Notes: generated from the sequence alone by a model not told the origin. A stretch of 64,000 nucleotides of DNA from Nocardia brevicatena NBRC 12119 (GCF_000308495.1 NZ_BAFU01000072.1:1-64000), one strand, 5' to 3'; positions 46,368-57,358 are shown, counted from the first letter of the stretch. Translations and numbers: made by a program.

Positions 46368-46784
46368 TCATCGGCCCAGCACCGCCCGCACCAGACCGAC
46401 CACCGTACCGCGCAGGAAGTTCTCCCAGCTGAAATGGTCGTGCCACAAGATGATTCGGCCGTCCCGCAATTCGAAGGTGCCGGCGACCCAGAAGGAGATA
46501 CGGACCGGGCCGAAGCGCAGGATATCGGTGCGGTCGGTGAGCACGATATCGCCCTGAGCGGCGATATGATGCATTTCGGCGGCGAATCCGAACCGATCGC
46601 GATTGAGACCGCGCAGCAGTTTGGCGACCCGGTCGAAGCCGCGCACATCCGGCAGCGAGGTGTTCTTCCAGACGATATCCGGATGCACCAGCTCCAGCGC
46701 CTCGGAGACCGCGCCCAGTTCCATGGCGTTGAAGAACTCCCGCACCGTGGTGCTCGCGTCCTGATCCACGTCCTTTTCGGTCAT
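46368..46784 (-). CDS. Limonene-1,2-epoxide-hydrolase-family protein (EphG-like)
   Basis: A 138-residue NTF2-like protein starting at ATG 46784. The segment TVREFFNAMELGAVSEALEL and the catalytic-type residues in DRTDILRFGPVRI and LRDGRIILWHDHFSW fit limonene-epoxide hydrolases and M. tuberculosis EphG. The Asp-Arg-Asp arrangement appears present but cannot be confirmed without alignment. It may hydrolyse bulky epoxides. It lies between the ALDH gene and the TetR gene, all on the minus strand. Confidence 0.75.
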   Translation of the reverse strand: MTEKDVDQDASTTVREFFNAMELGAVSEALELVHPDIVWKNTSLPDVRGFDRVAKLLRGLNRDRFGFAAEMHHIAAQGDIVLTDRTDILRFGPVRISFWVAGTFELRDGRIILWHDHFSWENFLRGTVVGLVRAVLGR

Positions 46785-46835
46785 GAACCGAGGGTAGGCC
46801 AATCTCGACCGACCGGGTGTCCGATCGCCGGGCGG

Positions 46836-47561
46836 CTAATGCCCACGACGATCGATGAGCGCCTCCAGACCGTCGAGGATGCGGTCGATACCGAAGTTCA
46901 GTGCGTCGTCACGAGCCGATTCACCGGCGGATTGTTCCCGCATGGCCGCGGTCACCTCGGGATAGCGGTCCCCGGCGGCCACCATCACCTCCGCCATCTG
47001 CCCGACCAGACGTTCCTCCAGTCCATCGGTGCCACCGACCCTCATCTGCTGCACCAGACTCCGCACATGGCCGTTGAGTACGACGACGGTGTCCAGCCGC
47101 TCCGGGCCGGTGAGCGGCGTCGCGGCCAGCGCACCGAGCGCTGCCTCCAGCCATCCGAGTTCGTGCGGGCCCATGGGGCGGACACCGGTGGATAGTTCCA
47201 GCGTCCACGGGTGGGCGCGGTAGCGCCGGAAGATCTCCTCGGCCCAGGCGCGCAACCCGGCCCGCCACGGCGCCTCCTCGGAAACCGGTTGCGCCGCGGT
47301 CAGGTCCGGTGGCGCCCCCATCGCCGCCTCCAGCATCAGCGCGGCGAGTTCGGCCTTGCCGGGGACATACCGATACAGCGACATCTTGGTGTAGCCGAGA
47401 CGTTCGGCCACCCGTTGCATCGATACCCCGCCCATGCCTTCCGCGTCGGCCAGTTCGATGGCCGCGCCGACGATGGCTTCCGTCGACAGCGAGGGTTTCG
47501 GCCCGCGCCGCGGCTGCCGCCCGGTACCCCACAGCAGCTCGACAACGCTCGGAGCAGGCAT
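46836..47561 (-). CDS. TetR-family regulator
   Basis: A 241-residue TetR-type repressor. ATG 47561 has AAGGGAG 6 bases upstream. The HTH is STEAIVGAAIELADAEGMGG, then VSMQRVAERLGYTKMSLYRY. The C-terminal part is of the TetR_C class II type (about 150 residues, ligand cavity). It is divergent from a FAD-monooxygenase gene at 47674, the expected target; tetracycline-like or other aromatic compounds could be the ligand. Confidence 0.92.
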   Translation of the reverse strand: MPAPSVVELLWGTGRQPRRGPKPSLSTEAIVGAAIELADAEGMGGVSMQRVAERLGYTKMSLYRYVPGKAELAALMLEAAMGAPPDLTAAQPVSEEAPWRAGLRAWAEEIFRRYRAHPWTLELSTGVRPMGPHELGWLEAALGALAATPLTGPERLDTVVVLNGHVRSLVQQMRVGGTDGLEERLVGQMAEVMVAAGDRYPEVTAAMREQSAGESARDDALNFGIDRILDGLEALIDRRGH

Positions 47562-47619
47562 CGCAGCTCCCTTCCGACCAAATGGGTTGACGTCGAAACT
47601 GTGTCTACCATACGCTCTT

Positions 47620-47654
47620 CTGCGTCCGCTGGAAACAGATACTGATGGACGCAG
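47620..47654. promoter_or_regulatory. Candidate operator in the TetR/monooxygenase divergon
   Basis: CTGCGTCC (47620-47627) and GGACGCAG (47647-47654) are perfect 8-bp inverted arms with a 19-bp spacer, in the 112-bp divergent region and just before the monooxygenase start. The long spacer is unusual for TetR operators, so this may be two half-sites. A -35-like TTGACG lies at 47587. Confidence 0.4.
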
Positions 47655-47673
47655 TTTTCGGAATGGAGCGACC

Positions 47674-48879
47674 ATGCGTAACAAGACCGTCCTGATCTCC
47701 GGCGCGAGCATCGCCGGCCCCGCCCTCGCCTACTGGCTGAACCGCTACGGATTCGATGTCACCGTCGTCGAACGCGCACCCGCGCCACGCCCCGGCGGCC
47801 AGGCTGTCGACTTCAAAGGCCAGACCCACCGCACGGTGCTGGAGCGCATGGGCATCCTCGACACGGTCCTGGCGCGACAAACCGGTGGCGCCGATATGGT
47901 GTTCGTGGACGAAGCGGGCAACCGCCGCGCGACCCTGTCCGGCGATTTCACCGGCGGAGACATCGAGATACTGCGCGGCGACCTGGCCGAGATCATGTAT
48001 GACCGGACCGCCGAGAACTGCGCCTATGTCTTCGGCGACTCGATCAGCGCGCTCACCCGAACCGCCGAAGGTGTCGCGGTGGAGTTCGAACAGGGGCCGG
48101 CCCGAACCTTCGACCTCGTATTCGGCGCCGACGGCATCCACTCACGGGTACGCGCATCGGCATTCGGGCCCGAACGGGATTTTGTCCGTCACCGCGGTTA
48201 CTACTACTGCATCGCCACCCCGGAGACCCGAAGCCAGAACACGGACGGCCCCGGCCACGCGGTCGCCCATGCGCACAACGCCCCCGGCAGACTCGCGATC
48301 AGCGGCGGACCGGCGGCCGAGCAGATGTACATGTTCGCCGCACCCGAACTCTCCTATGCCCGCGACGACGAAACCGCGCAGCGACGCATCCTCACCGAGG
48401 CCTTCGCCGACGTCGGGTGGAAGGTACCGGAGATGCTCGCGGAGATGGCGCACTACGAGAACTTCTACCTGGCCGCCCTCGCCCAGGTGCGCATGCGCAC
48501 CTACGTCTCCGGGCGGGTGGCGCTGGTCGGCGACGCGGCGTACGGGAACACCCTGGCCGGTTTCGGAACCGGGCTCGCGATCGTCGGAGCCTACGTCCTC
48601 GCCGGCGAACTCGCCGTCACCGGCGGCGACCACACCGTGGCCTTCGCCCGCTACGAGGAGATCATGCGCGACTACGCCAAACTCGCGGGCAACAGCAACC
48701 CCGGCCGGTTCCTCGCCCCCAAAACCCGCTACGGCATCCACCTCCGCGACCGGTTCCTCGGCTCACGCCTATTCGACCTGATGGACCGGTACGCGGCGGA
48801 CGCCAAGGACAATATCGACCTGCGCGACTATCCGGCCCTGCTCGCGGGCGATATCGACACCCCGTCTCCCCGGCAGTAA
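47674..48879 (+). CDS. FAD-dependent monooxygenase (TetX/PHBH class)
   Basis: A 401-residue group A flavin monooxygenase. Motifs are GASIAGPALAYWLNRYGFDV (GxGxxG-like FAD site), FGADGIHSRVR (DG fingerprint) and RVALVGDAAYGNTLAGFGTG (GD motif). Such enzymes hydroxylate aromatic or tetracycline-like substrates with NAD(P)H and O2. The pairing with a divergent TetR regulator is typical of drug-inducible detoxification. The start is ATG 47674. Confidence 0.93.
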   Translation: MRNKTVLISGASIAGPALAYWLNRYGFDVTVVERAPAPRPGGQAVDFKGQTHRTVLERMGILDTVLARQTGGADMVFVDEAGNRRATLSGDFTGGDIEILRGDLAEIMYDRTAENCAYVFGDSISALTRTAEGVAVEFEQGPARTFDLVFGADGIHSRVRASAFGPERDFVRHRGYYYCIATPETRSQNTDGPGHAVAHAHNAPGRLAISGGPAAEQMYMFAAPELSYARDDETAQRRILTEAFADVGWKVPEMLAEMAHYENFYLAALAQVRMRTYVSGRVALVGDAAYGNTLAGFGTGLAIVGAYVLAGELAVTGGDHTVAFARYEEIMRDYAKLAGNSNPGRFLAPKTRYGIHLRDRFLGSRLFDLMDRYAADAKDNIDLRDYPALLAGDIDTPSPRQ

Positions 48880-48992
48880 CGGACCCGCGGCGACCCCGCT
48901 CTCATGAGACCACGCTCGTCGAATCGACGCCGCCCCGCATAGACCGAAGCGGCGTCGACGACAGCGGAACGTGGCGAGCGAGCGGACACGGG

Positions 48993-50288
<1,296 letters not shown>

Positions 50289-50431
50289 CCGGCCAGTCTA
50301 TGAGCTTCGAATGAACGGGCCGGCATCGGGTTGGGCCGGTTTCGACAGGCGGAGAGGCGCATCGCACCGTATTGTTCGTCACACCCGGTTATGCCTACCG
50401 GTTCCCAGTTCCCCCCACTACAGAAGTGATC

Positions 50432-50530
50432 ATGATTTCGTTTCTTCCAATGCTCGCCCAGCTCCTGTACACGCTGTCCCGTAGGGCGGTCACCTTCTCC
50501 GCCGAACTCCCGCACGAGCTACTCGGCTGA
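50432..50530 (+). CDS. Candidate 32-residue small ORF
   Basis: ATG 50432 is preceded by AGAAGTGATC (weak ribosome site) and opens a frame of 32 codons with a hydrophobic start (MISFLPMLAQLLYTL) and a polar end (SAELPHELLG). It lies in a 338-bp gap between glyA and the DUF885 gene and is antisense to nothing known. It could be a membrane micropeptide or a chance frame. Confidence 0.3.
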   Translation: MISFLPMLAQLLYTLSRRAVTFSAELPHELLG

Positions 50531-50626
50531 TCAGGGCGTTCGGCACGGCCCCGGCGGACCGCGGGCCCGGATACCGCGGTCCGGTCGGCCGACGGGGCAC
50601 ACCGTTTCGACGACGCCCCGCAGACG

Positions 50627-51826
50627 TCAGCACATGGCGCGGACAGCGCCCGGGGTGAGCGGTTCATCGAGCAGCCGGCGGAACCGCTCCGCGCGGTCGT
50701 CGGCGTCGGTGGCCCGGGCCAGCCACCCGCCGAGCAGCCGGTAGCCCTCCACGTAGGTGCTGATGTAGGCCCGCCACAGCGGGGAGGACAGGAAACGCAG
50801 CGACTGGCGGGCGCGATTGGGCGAGGCCAGGTTCCAGCGCTGCAGGAACTCCGCCACCTCGTCGGGGTCACGGCCCTGATCGTGCAGCATCAGCGCGGCG
50901 TCCTGCCGCACGCCGAGCAACTGCGCCGACGCCTCCGCCAGCCGTTCGGCGCGTTCCCCGTCGAACCGCAGGCCCAGATCGGCGTAGATCTCCTGGGCCC
51001 ACACACCCCAGCCCGGACCGACGATCGAACGCAACGCCAGATCCGCCAAACCCTCCGCCATCAGACACTGGGGGGTGTTGACCAGGAACAGTGTCTGTTC
51101 GGCCTGTCCCGCCGTGACCAAACCGGCCTCCTTGCGGCAGTGCTCGGTGTGATGACCCGGATACGCCTCGTGCGCGATCAACCGCGGCAGATTCGCCATA
51201 TGCTGGCGCAGATCGGAGTTGATCGCCACCGTCGAGCGGTAATTGCCCTGGTAGTAGTTGAACCCGGACCAGGGCTTGTCGCCGACCACCTCGTAGGTGA
51301 CGTGCTCGTGGTCCGGCAGCGGGTACCGTGCACGCACCAATTCCCGCAGCGCACCGGAGAACGCCTCCACACAGGCCGACAACCGTTCCGGCGGTATCTC
51401 GTCGGCGCGGCGGTGCGCCGCCATCCGCTCCGGCAACGAGCCGTCACCGGCGAGCACCTCGTCCATTTTGCGGTGCGCGTCACGGTAGTCCTCGGGATCG
51501 CCCGCGCTGATCTCCACATCGAAATAGGCGTGGACCTCGTCCACGAAACCGATCTCATCACCGGCGAACTTACGACCCGAGCACTCCAGGGCCCGCAGAT
51601 GCACGTCCAGGAACTCGGCCCGCTGCGGGGGAAGCCCGGCGGAGGGCAGTTCCGAGCGCAGCGCAGCCGCCCGGCGGGCCAGCTCGCGCGGTTCCGGTGC
51701 GGGCGCGTCCTCCACCTCGCGGCGCAACCGCGGGTCACCGGTGTAGGCGTCGACGAAACCCTCTTCGAGACGGTCGAAGGCCAGGCCGAGCCGCAGATAT
51801 TCGATCACGAGGGGATGCGCTTCCAT
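50627..51826 (-). CDS. DUF885-family metal-dependent peptidase-like protein
   Basis: A 399-residue protein with the zinc-ligand motif HEAYPGHHTEH (H-E-x-x-x-x-H-type in DUF885) and a downstream helix with MAEGLADLALRS that supplies the third acidic ligand. DUF885 proteins are thermolysin-like, mostly uncharacterised peptidases. ATG 51826 fits the family N-terminus (MEAHPLVIEYLRLGLAF). The 5' side abuts the repeat array at 51838, so the promoter must lie in or beyond the repeat. Confidence 0.85.
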   Translation of the reverse strand: MEAHPLVIEYLRLGLAFDRLEEGFVDAYTGDPRLRREVEDAPAPEPRELARRAAALRSELPSAGLPPQRAEFLDVHLRALECSGRKFAGDEIGFVDEVHAYFDVEISAGDPEDYRDAHRKMDEVLAGDGSLPERMAAHRRADEIPPERLSACVEAFSGALRELVRARYPLPDHEHVTYEVVGDKPWSGFNYYQGNYRSTVAINSDLRQHMANLPRLIAHEAYPGHHTEHCRKEAGLVTAGQAEQTLFLVNTPQCLMAEGLADLALRSIVGPGWGVWAQEIYADLGLRFDGERAERLAEASAQLLGVRQDAALMLHDQGRDPDEVAEFLQRWNLASPNRARQSLRFLSSPLWRAYISTYVEGYRLLGGWLARATDADDRAERFRRLLDEPLTPGAVRAMC

Positions 51827-51837
51827 GCAGCGGAGTC

Positions 51838-52130
51838 TATGTTCGATGGCGCCGCCTCCGGCGGCGCGGGTCAGGGCCCTCGTGGCCCGGGTCTTCCCTC
51901 CCTCCGCGCCGCCGCCGACGCGACGGCGCTCCGGTCGGCCCAGACCAGGGCGGGCCCCGACCGCCGGAGTGAGGTGTCCGAGAAGGTGCCTACCGGACCT
52001 GTCGACGGGCTCTATCCCCGCGTGCCGCCGCTGCGCGATATCGCTCTGGACGAACCGCACCCGGGACAGGCCCGACCACCGGGGTGGCACGTCCGAGAAG
52101 CGTCATCGGGCTGATCCCGGCTCTGCTTCA
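51838..52130 (+). repeat. Repeat element A: head plus two ~115-bp units
   Basis: A ~108-bp head (51838-51945, containing TTCGATGGCGCCGCC) is followed by two units. Each unit has the core GACC-(G/A)-CCGG-(A/G)-GTG followed by GTCCGAGAAG; the cores start at 51959 and 52074, a 115-bp period. The same head and units recur, inverted, at 53575-54090. It has no coding sense that I trust. Confidence 0.8.
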
Positions 52131-52544
52131 CTCGCGTGATCTGGGCATTCATTCCAGTGCGGGTACCACTGGTCATGAGGTCGCTCCGATCGGTGCGGAC
52201 GCGGGGCAGGCCTCCACCACTGGGGGACAGTCCATGAAAGCGGTATCGACGCCCCCCACGGCGCGGGGTCGGGATCTTGTGGCCCAGCCACCCGGATAGA
52301 GCCTTTCGAACCGGAGTTCGGCGGTGTGGGAGCGGGGGGATTGGATATGGAAAGGGGAGGTGGACGGGTGTTTCGGGCGAGGTAGAGAGGTGGTGGGGTT
52401 ACGGGTGATCAGCGGATAATGGACCCCCTTTTACGGGCGAATCCGCACGGGGCGCAGAATTCAGCCATGAGGGCACAGACGGACCGCATCTCACAACAAC
52501 AGCACGGCCACTGTGCATGTTCGGCGGAGCGGAGCGCTGGGTAA
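52131..52544. other. Non-coding stretch upstream of coaA
   Basis: This 414-bp stretch holds no recognisable gene. A purine-rich segment (about 52315-52410, many G/A runs such as GGAAAGGGGAGG) lies in the middle. The coaA promoter should be near its right end, but no clear -10/-35 pair is seen. Confidence 0.5.
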
Positions 52545-53477
52545 ATGGCGAAAGCGAACGAGCCGAGCCCGTATGTGGAATTCGACCGGAAACAGTGGCG
52601 CACGCTGCGCAAATCGACTCCCCTTGTGCTCACCGAAGAAGAACTGATCGGCCTGCGCGGGCTGGGTGAGCAGATCGACCTGGAAGAGGTCGCCGAGGTC
52701 TACCTTCCGCTCGCCCGACTCATTCACCTGCAGGTCGCCGCGAAACAGCGGTTGTTCGCCGCGACCGCCACCTTCTTGGGAGAGACACACCCCGACAAAC
52801 AGGTTCCCTTCGTGATCGGGGTCGCGGGCAGCGTCGCGGTGGGCAAATCCACCACCGCGCGCGTCCTGCAGGCGCTGTTGGCCCGCTGGGACCACCATCC
52901 CCGGGTGGACCTGGTCACCACCGACGGATTCCTCCACCCCACGGCCGAACTCACCCGACGCGGCATCATGCACCGCAAGGGTTTTCCGGAAAGCTACGAT
53001 CGGCGCAAACTGCTGCGTTTCGTCACGGAGGTGAAATCGGGCGCCCCAGAGGTGTGCGCACCGATGTATTCACATATCTCCTACGATATCGTTCCCAACG
53101 AATTCCACTGTGTACGTCAGCCGGATATCCTCATCGTCGAAGGGCTGAACGTGTTGCAGACCGGCCCGCGGCTGATGGTCTCGGACCTGTTCGACTTCTC
53201 CATCTATGTCGACGCCCGTATCGAGGATATCGAGAACTGGTACGTACAGCGGTTTCTCAGCCTGCGCAAGACCGGCTTCGCCGACCCCAAAGCCCATTTC
53301 CACCACTACGCCCGCTTCACCGATTCCGAGGCAACATCGGCCGCCAAGGACATCTGGAACTCGACCAACCGTCCCAATCTGGTGGAGAACATTCTCCCCA
53401 CCCGCCCCCGCGCCACTCTGGTCCTCCGCAAGGATTCCGACCACAGCATCAACAGAATCCGCCTCCGTAAACTCTGA
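52545..53477 (+). CDS. coaA: Type I pantothenate kinase
   Basis: A 310-residue kinase of the CoaA family, first step of coenzyme A synthesis. The P-loop is [18 protein letters not shown]. Other motifs are [31 protein letters not shown] and HISYDIVP, with [19 protein letters not shown] near the end. It starts at ATG 52545 without a strong ribosome site. It lies between two inverted copies of the repeat element. M. tuberculosis has coaA next to glyA1 too. Confidence 0.97.
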   Translation: MAKANEPSPYVEFDRKQWRTLRKSTPLVLTEEELIGLRGLGEQIDLEEVAEVYLPLARLIHLQVAAKQRLFAATATFLGETHPDKQVPFVIGVAGSVAVGKSTTARVLQALLARWDHHPRVDLVTTDGFLHPTAELTRRGIMHRKGFPESYDRRKLLRFVTEVKSGAPEVCAPMYSHISYDIVPNEFHCVRQPDILIVEGLNVLQTGPRLMVSDLFDFSIYVDARIEDIENWYVQRFLSLRKTGFADPKAHFHHYARFTDSEATSAAKDIWNSTNRPNLVENILPTRPRATLVLRKDSDHSINRIRLRKL

Positions 53478-53574
53478 GCGACGCCTGCGCCCCGATCGGC
53501 CGAGCCGCCCCACCGACTACAAAGAAGCACGATCCCGCACCATAGGATTCGAACCCACCCTGCGAGGATGGCAC

Positions 53575-54090
53575 CGGCCCACCTTCTCGGACACTCACCC
53601 CGACGGTCGGGGCCTTCCCGGATCCGAACCGGCCGAAGCGATGCCACACAGCGGCGGCACACAGAGAGAAAGCCCGAGTAACCAGCCCCGGCCGCCACCT
53701 TCTCGGACGCCTCACCCCGATGATCGGGACCCGCCCCGGATCCGGCCCAACCAGATCAACGTTGCGCCCACGACACCACGCAAGGAAAGCCCGCGCCACC
53801 AAGCCCCCCACCACTTCCGCGGATATCCCACTCCGGTGGTCGGGACCCGCCCCGGATGCGGCCCCCGTCCGGAACGACAACACGTCGACAGCAACACACG
53901 AGGACAAAGCCCGTCGCCAGGCCCGGCAGACACCTTCTCGAACGCCTCACCCCGGCGGTCGGGACCCGCCCCGGGTCTGGACCGACCGGAGCGCCGTCGC
54001 GTCGGCGGCGGCGCGGAGGAAGGGAAGACCCGGGGACATGAGGGCCCCGACCCGCGCCGCCGAAGGCGGCGCCATCGAACACAGCATCAA
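53575..54090 (-). repeat. Repeat element B: head plus four ~117-bp units (inverted copy of A)
   Basis: Read on the minus strand, a head nearly identical to that of element A (~53966-54090) is followed by four units. Their CCGG-type cores lie at 53952-53960, 53833-53841, 53717-53725 and 53600-53608, spacings of 119, 116 and 117 bp. Each unit also has a GGCGGGTCCCGACC-type run and a GGGCTTT-type segment, which drift in the outermost copy. The head abuts the 3' end of the prenyl synthase gene. Confidence 0.8.
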
Positions 54091-54866
54091 GCGCCATAAC
54101 GACGGTGGCGCGCGGCGTAATCGCGTAAGGCGCGCAGGAAGTCGACGCGGCGGAACTCGGGCCAGTACGCCTCGGTGAACCAGATCTCGGAATAGGCGCT
54201 CTGCCAGAGCAGGAAACCGGAGAGCCGTTGTTCGCCGGAGGTGCGGATGACGAGGTCCGGGTCCGGCTGCCCGGAGGTGTAGAGGTGCTGGTCGATCGCG
54301 TTCACGGTGATCGACTGGACCAGGTCTTCGCCGGTCTCGCCGGCTGCGATCTCTTGGCGGACCAGTTTGCGCACCGCGTCGGCGATCTCCTGCCGGCCGC
54401 CGTAGCCGACGGCGACGTTGACGTGGGTTCCGGTGCGTCCGCTGGTACGTTCGGCCGCCGCGCGTAGTCGTTTGGCGACCAGGTCCGGTAACCCGTCCAG
54501 CGAGCCGACGATGCGCATGCTCCAGTTCTGCTCGGGCGCCGACAGTTCTTCGGCGACGTCGGTGATGACCTCGAACAGTGTTTCCACTTCCTCGGGGGCG
54601 CGGCGCAGATTTTCGGTGGACAGCAGGTAGACGGTGACGAGTTCGATGCCTTCGGCCTCGCACCAGCTCACCAGTTCGGCGATTTTCAACGCACCGACCC
54701 GGTGCCCGTGGTTGGCGTCTGTGAATCCGTTCTCCCTGGCCCAGCGCCTATTGCCGTCGCAGATCACCGCGACGTGCCGGGGATGCTGTTTACCCGTCAG
54801 CTGCTTGGCCAGCCGGGCCTCGTATATGCGATACGGAAGGCTGCGCACCCGACTACGAATTTCCAC
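54087..54866 (-). CDS. Short-chain Z-isoprenyl diphosphate synthase (Rv1086-like)
   Basis: A 259-residue cis-prenyltransferase. GTG 54866 (MEIRSRVRSLPYRIYEARL) matches the N-terminus of M. tuberculosis Rv1086; TTG 54875 is an alternative. Motifs are HVAVICDGNRRWARENG with the catalytic Asp, VTVYLLSTENLRR, and near the C-terminus DLVIRTSGEQRLSGFLLWQ and AYSEIWFTEAYWPEFRRVDF. Rv1086 makes Z,E-farnesyl diphosphate for decaprenyl phosphate, the lipid carrier of arabinogalactan and peptidoglycan. Its 3' end touches repeat element B. Confidence 0.94.
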   Translation of the reverse strand: MEIRSRVRSLPYRIYEARLAKQLTGKQHPRHVAVICDGNRRWARENGFTDANHGHRVGALKIAELVSWCEAEGIELVTVYLLSTENLRRAPEEVETLFEVITDVAEELSAPEQNWSMRIVGSLDGLPDLVAKRLRAAAERTSGRTGTHVNVAVGYGGRQEIADAVRKLVRQEIAAGETGEDLVQSITVNAIDQHLYTSGQPDPDLVIRTSGEQRLSGFLLWQSAYSEIWFTEAYWPEFRRVDFLRALRDYAARHRRYGA

Positions 54867-54989
54867 GACGTCCAACAGTACGCCCTGTCGGCATTGGATC
54901 CTCGGTTACGGCGGGTACCGGTACAGTAGGCATTCCAAGCCAACCTACGGGATCGTAGGTTACTGACGGGTTAACCCAGGAGGTACGCC

Positions 54990-55700
54990 GTGCCCGACCC
55001 GGCAACCGATGTCACGTACGACGCTGTCATCGGTACCAATCCGGCCGAATCACTGACTGCGCTGGTCAAACCGCGAATGCGCGGCTGGATCCACACCTGG
55101 GCGACCGCAGTCGCCGCCCTGGCCGTTGTCGCCCTGGTCGTCACCGCCGCCGGTGTCTCCACCACCGCGGTATGGGCGACCCTCGTCTACGGACTCACCG
55201 TCTGCGCGCTGTTCGGCACCAGCGCCGTCTACCACCGGGTGACCTGGTCCACCACCCGGGCCCGTATCCGGATGAAACGCCTGGACCATTCGATGATCTT
55301 CCTGTTCATCGCCGGCAGTTATACGCCGTTCGCGCTCCTGGGCCTCCCCGACCGCACCGGACGCCTACTGCTCACCGTGGTGTGGGCGGGTGCGCTGACG
55401 GGGGTGGCGTTGAAACTGCTGTGGCCGATGGCGCCGCGCTGGGTGGGCGTCCCGCTCTATCTGCTGCTCGGCTGGGCGATCGTGCCGGTGATCGGACAAC
55501 TGCTCGACGCGGTGGGCGTCGCGCCGATGCTGCTCCTGCTGGTCGGCGGACTCGCCTACAGCGCGGGCGCCGTTCTCTACGCCACCCGATGGCCGAACCC
55601 CTGGCCCACGGTCTTCGGTCACCACGAGTTCTTCCACGCCGCGACCGTGCTCGCCGCTCTGTGCCACTACCTCGCCATATGGCCGGTGCTGCTGCGCTGA
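54990..55700 (+). CDS. Hemolysin-III/YqfA family membrane protein
   Basis: A 236-residue protein with seven transmembrane helices and family motifs: CALFGTSAVYHRVTW, RLDHSMIFLFIAGSYTP and GHHEFFHAATVLAALCHYLA. The conserved Ser/His/Asp residues are those of PAQR/HlyIII proteins, which are proposed to be zinc-dependent ceramidase-like hydrolases. GTG 54990 follows AGGAGG at about 6 bases. It matches M. tuberculosis Rv1085c, beside the prenyl synthase. Confidence 0.92.
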   Translation: MPDPATDVTYDAVIGTNPAESLTALVKPRMRGWIHTWATAVAALAVVALVVTAAGVSTTAVWATLVYGLTVCALFGTSAVYHRVTWSTTRARIRMKRLDHSMIFLFIAGSYTPFALLGLPDRTGRLLLTVVWAGALTGVALKLLWPMAPRWVGVPLYLLLGWAIVPVIGQLLDAVGVAPMLLLLVGGLAYSAGAVLYATRWPNPWPTVFGHHEFFHAATVLAALCHYLAIWPVLLR

Positions 55701-55806
55701 CCGGGGCAACCGCTCTATGCTGCTCGATCGTGTTCCCCCTCACCGTCGCCGGCGGTAGTCGATCGGCCGGCCGCGGCCCCGCGCCCACCCGATCGGAGTG
55801 GATCCG

Positions 55807-57315
55807 ATGATCTCCCGACTGGTGGTCCGGGCGCTGCGGGCACCGTGGGGACTGGCGGCGATGGTCGTCACGGGAAACCTCGCCGGACTGGCGGTTATCG
55901 TCATGCAGCTGTGGCTGAGCGGATTCACCGCACGCCTCGGCTCCGGCAATGCGAACGACCTGATCCTGGTGTCGATCTACCCCGTGATCGGGTTCGCCAT
56001 CGGCGTCGGACTGGCCATTCGGGATCGGATCGTCTACTTCGGCTGGCTCGACCGGACCCGCGGACCGACACCGCGGGAAGCCCGGCGTCTGCTCCGGCTG
56101 CCCTTCGCCATCACCTTCCGGGCGATGGCCCTGTGGCTGCCGGGGATCATTCTGGCCGCGGTGCTCTTGGCGCGTATCACTCCCGAGAACGACCTCCTCG
56201 TCATGGGGGCCATGTTCACCATCGGTGGACTGGAGACGGCCGGGCTGACCTATCTGATCGTCGACCGGGTGATCCAACCGGCGATTCCGCTCATGGCCAA
56301 GGTGCTCGGCCCCACCATGCACTGGAGTTCCACCGTGTTCGCTCGGGTGGTGCTGGCCTGGGCGCTTTCCGGGGCCATGCCGCTGAGCGCGCTGATCGTC
56401 GTCCTCGCCGATCCGGTGGCGCACACCCAGGACCGTATTCGCACCGGCATCTATGTCGCCGTGCTCGGCCTCGTGGTGGGCGCCCTGGCCACCGCCACCC
56501 TGGCCCGGGCGGTGGCCGCGCCGCTGCGGATACTGCATCTGGCGCTGGATCGGATAACCCACGGTGAACTGGAGGTGCGGGTACCGGTGGGCAGCGCCAA
56601 CGAGATCGGCCGATTGGAGCATTCGGTCAACGAACTGGCCGCCACGCTGCGGGAGCGGCTGCGGATGCGGGACCTTTTCGGCCGCCACGTGGGCGACGAG
56701 GTCGCCGAGCGGGCGCTGGCCGGCGGAGTGGACCTGGCCGGTGACGTGCGCGAGGTCACCGCGCTGTTCGTGGATGTCACCGGATCGGTGGCGATCTCCA
56801 CCGGATTACCGCCGCAGGAGTTCGTCGCCAAACTCAACCGGCTCATGTCCATCGTGGTGGCCGCGACCGAGGAGAACGACGGACTGGTCAACAAGTTCGA
56901 AGGCGATGCGGCGCTGTGCATCTTCGGCGCACCCATCGCGGTACCCGATAACGCCACCCCCGCCTTGCGGGTGGCGCGGCGGATTCGCGACGAGGTTTTC
57001 GCGGTCGGCGAGCTGGACATCGGTATCGGGGTGGCGCGCGGTCGGGTGTTCGCCGGTGACGTGGGCACCGACACGCGGCGCGAATACACCGTGATCGGCG
57101 ACGCGGTCAATGCTGCGGCCCGCCTCACCGCCCAGGCCAAGAAGGTTCCGCGCCGCATTCTGGTGAGCCAGAGCGTCATCGATGCCGCGGAACCGCGCGA
57201 ACAGGCCAACTGGGCGCCCTACGGCACCATCGAACTGCGCGGGATGACCGAACCCACCCCTTCCTGGAGCGATATCGAACCCGATCCGGAACCAGCCGGG
57301 CAGACACGCTTGTAG
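55807..57315 (+). CDS. Membrane class III adenylate cyclase with HAMP domain
   Basis: A 502-residue protein. ATG 55807 is preferred, with GGAG 8 bases upstream; GTG 55798 is an alternative. Six transmembrane helices lie in residues ~1-245, a HAMP domain at ~245-300 (AAPLRILHLALDRITHGELE) and the cyclase at ~315-495. Catalytic residues: metal Asp in ALFVDVTGSVA, Lys and Asp in NKFEGDAALCIFGAP, and Asn/Arg in GDAVNAAARLTAQ. It resembles the Rv1318c-Rv1320c/Rv3645 group. It should make cAMP in response to membrane signals. Confidence 0.93.
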   Translation: MISRLVVRALRAPWGLAAMVVTGNLAGLAVIVMQLWLSGFTARLGSGNANDLILVSIYPVIGFAIGVGLAIRDRIVYFGWLDRTRGPTPREARRLLRLPFAITFRAMALWLPGIILAAVLLARITPENDLLVMGAMFTIGGLETAGLTYLIVDRVIQPAIPLMAKVLGPTMHWSSTVFARVVLAWALSGAMPLSALIVVLADPVAHTQDRIRTGIYVAVLGLVVGALATATLARAVAAPLRILHLALDRITHGELEVRVPVGSANEIGRLEHSVNELAATLRERLRMRDLFGRHVGDEVAERALAGGVDLAGDVREVTALFVDVTGSVAISTGLPPQEFVAKLNRLMSIVVAATEENDGLVNKFEGDAALCIFGAPIAVPDNATPALRVARRIRDEVFAVGELDIGIGVARGRVFAGDVGTDTRREYTVIGDAVNAAARLTAQAKKVPRRILVSQSVIDAAEPREQANWAPYGTIELRGMTEPTPSWSDIEPDPEPAGQTRL

Positions 57316-57358
57316 CGCCGCGCCCTCGGCGACCGGAGCCCGGCGGCGGAGGCCGCGA

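Noticed and set aside
53720-54178. Open frames inside the repeat array (several frames and both strands)
   Set aside because: They arise from the ~117-bp repeat units; the phase changes between units (119, 116 and 117 bp), so no single frame is maintained.
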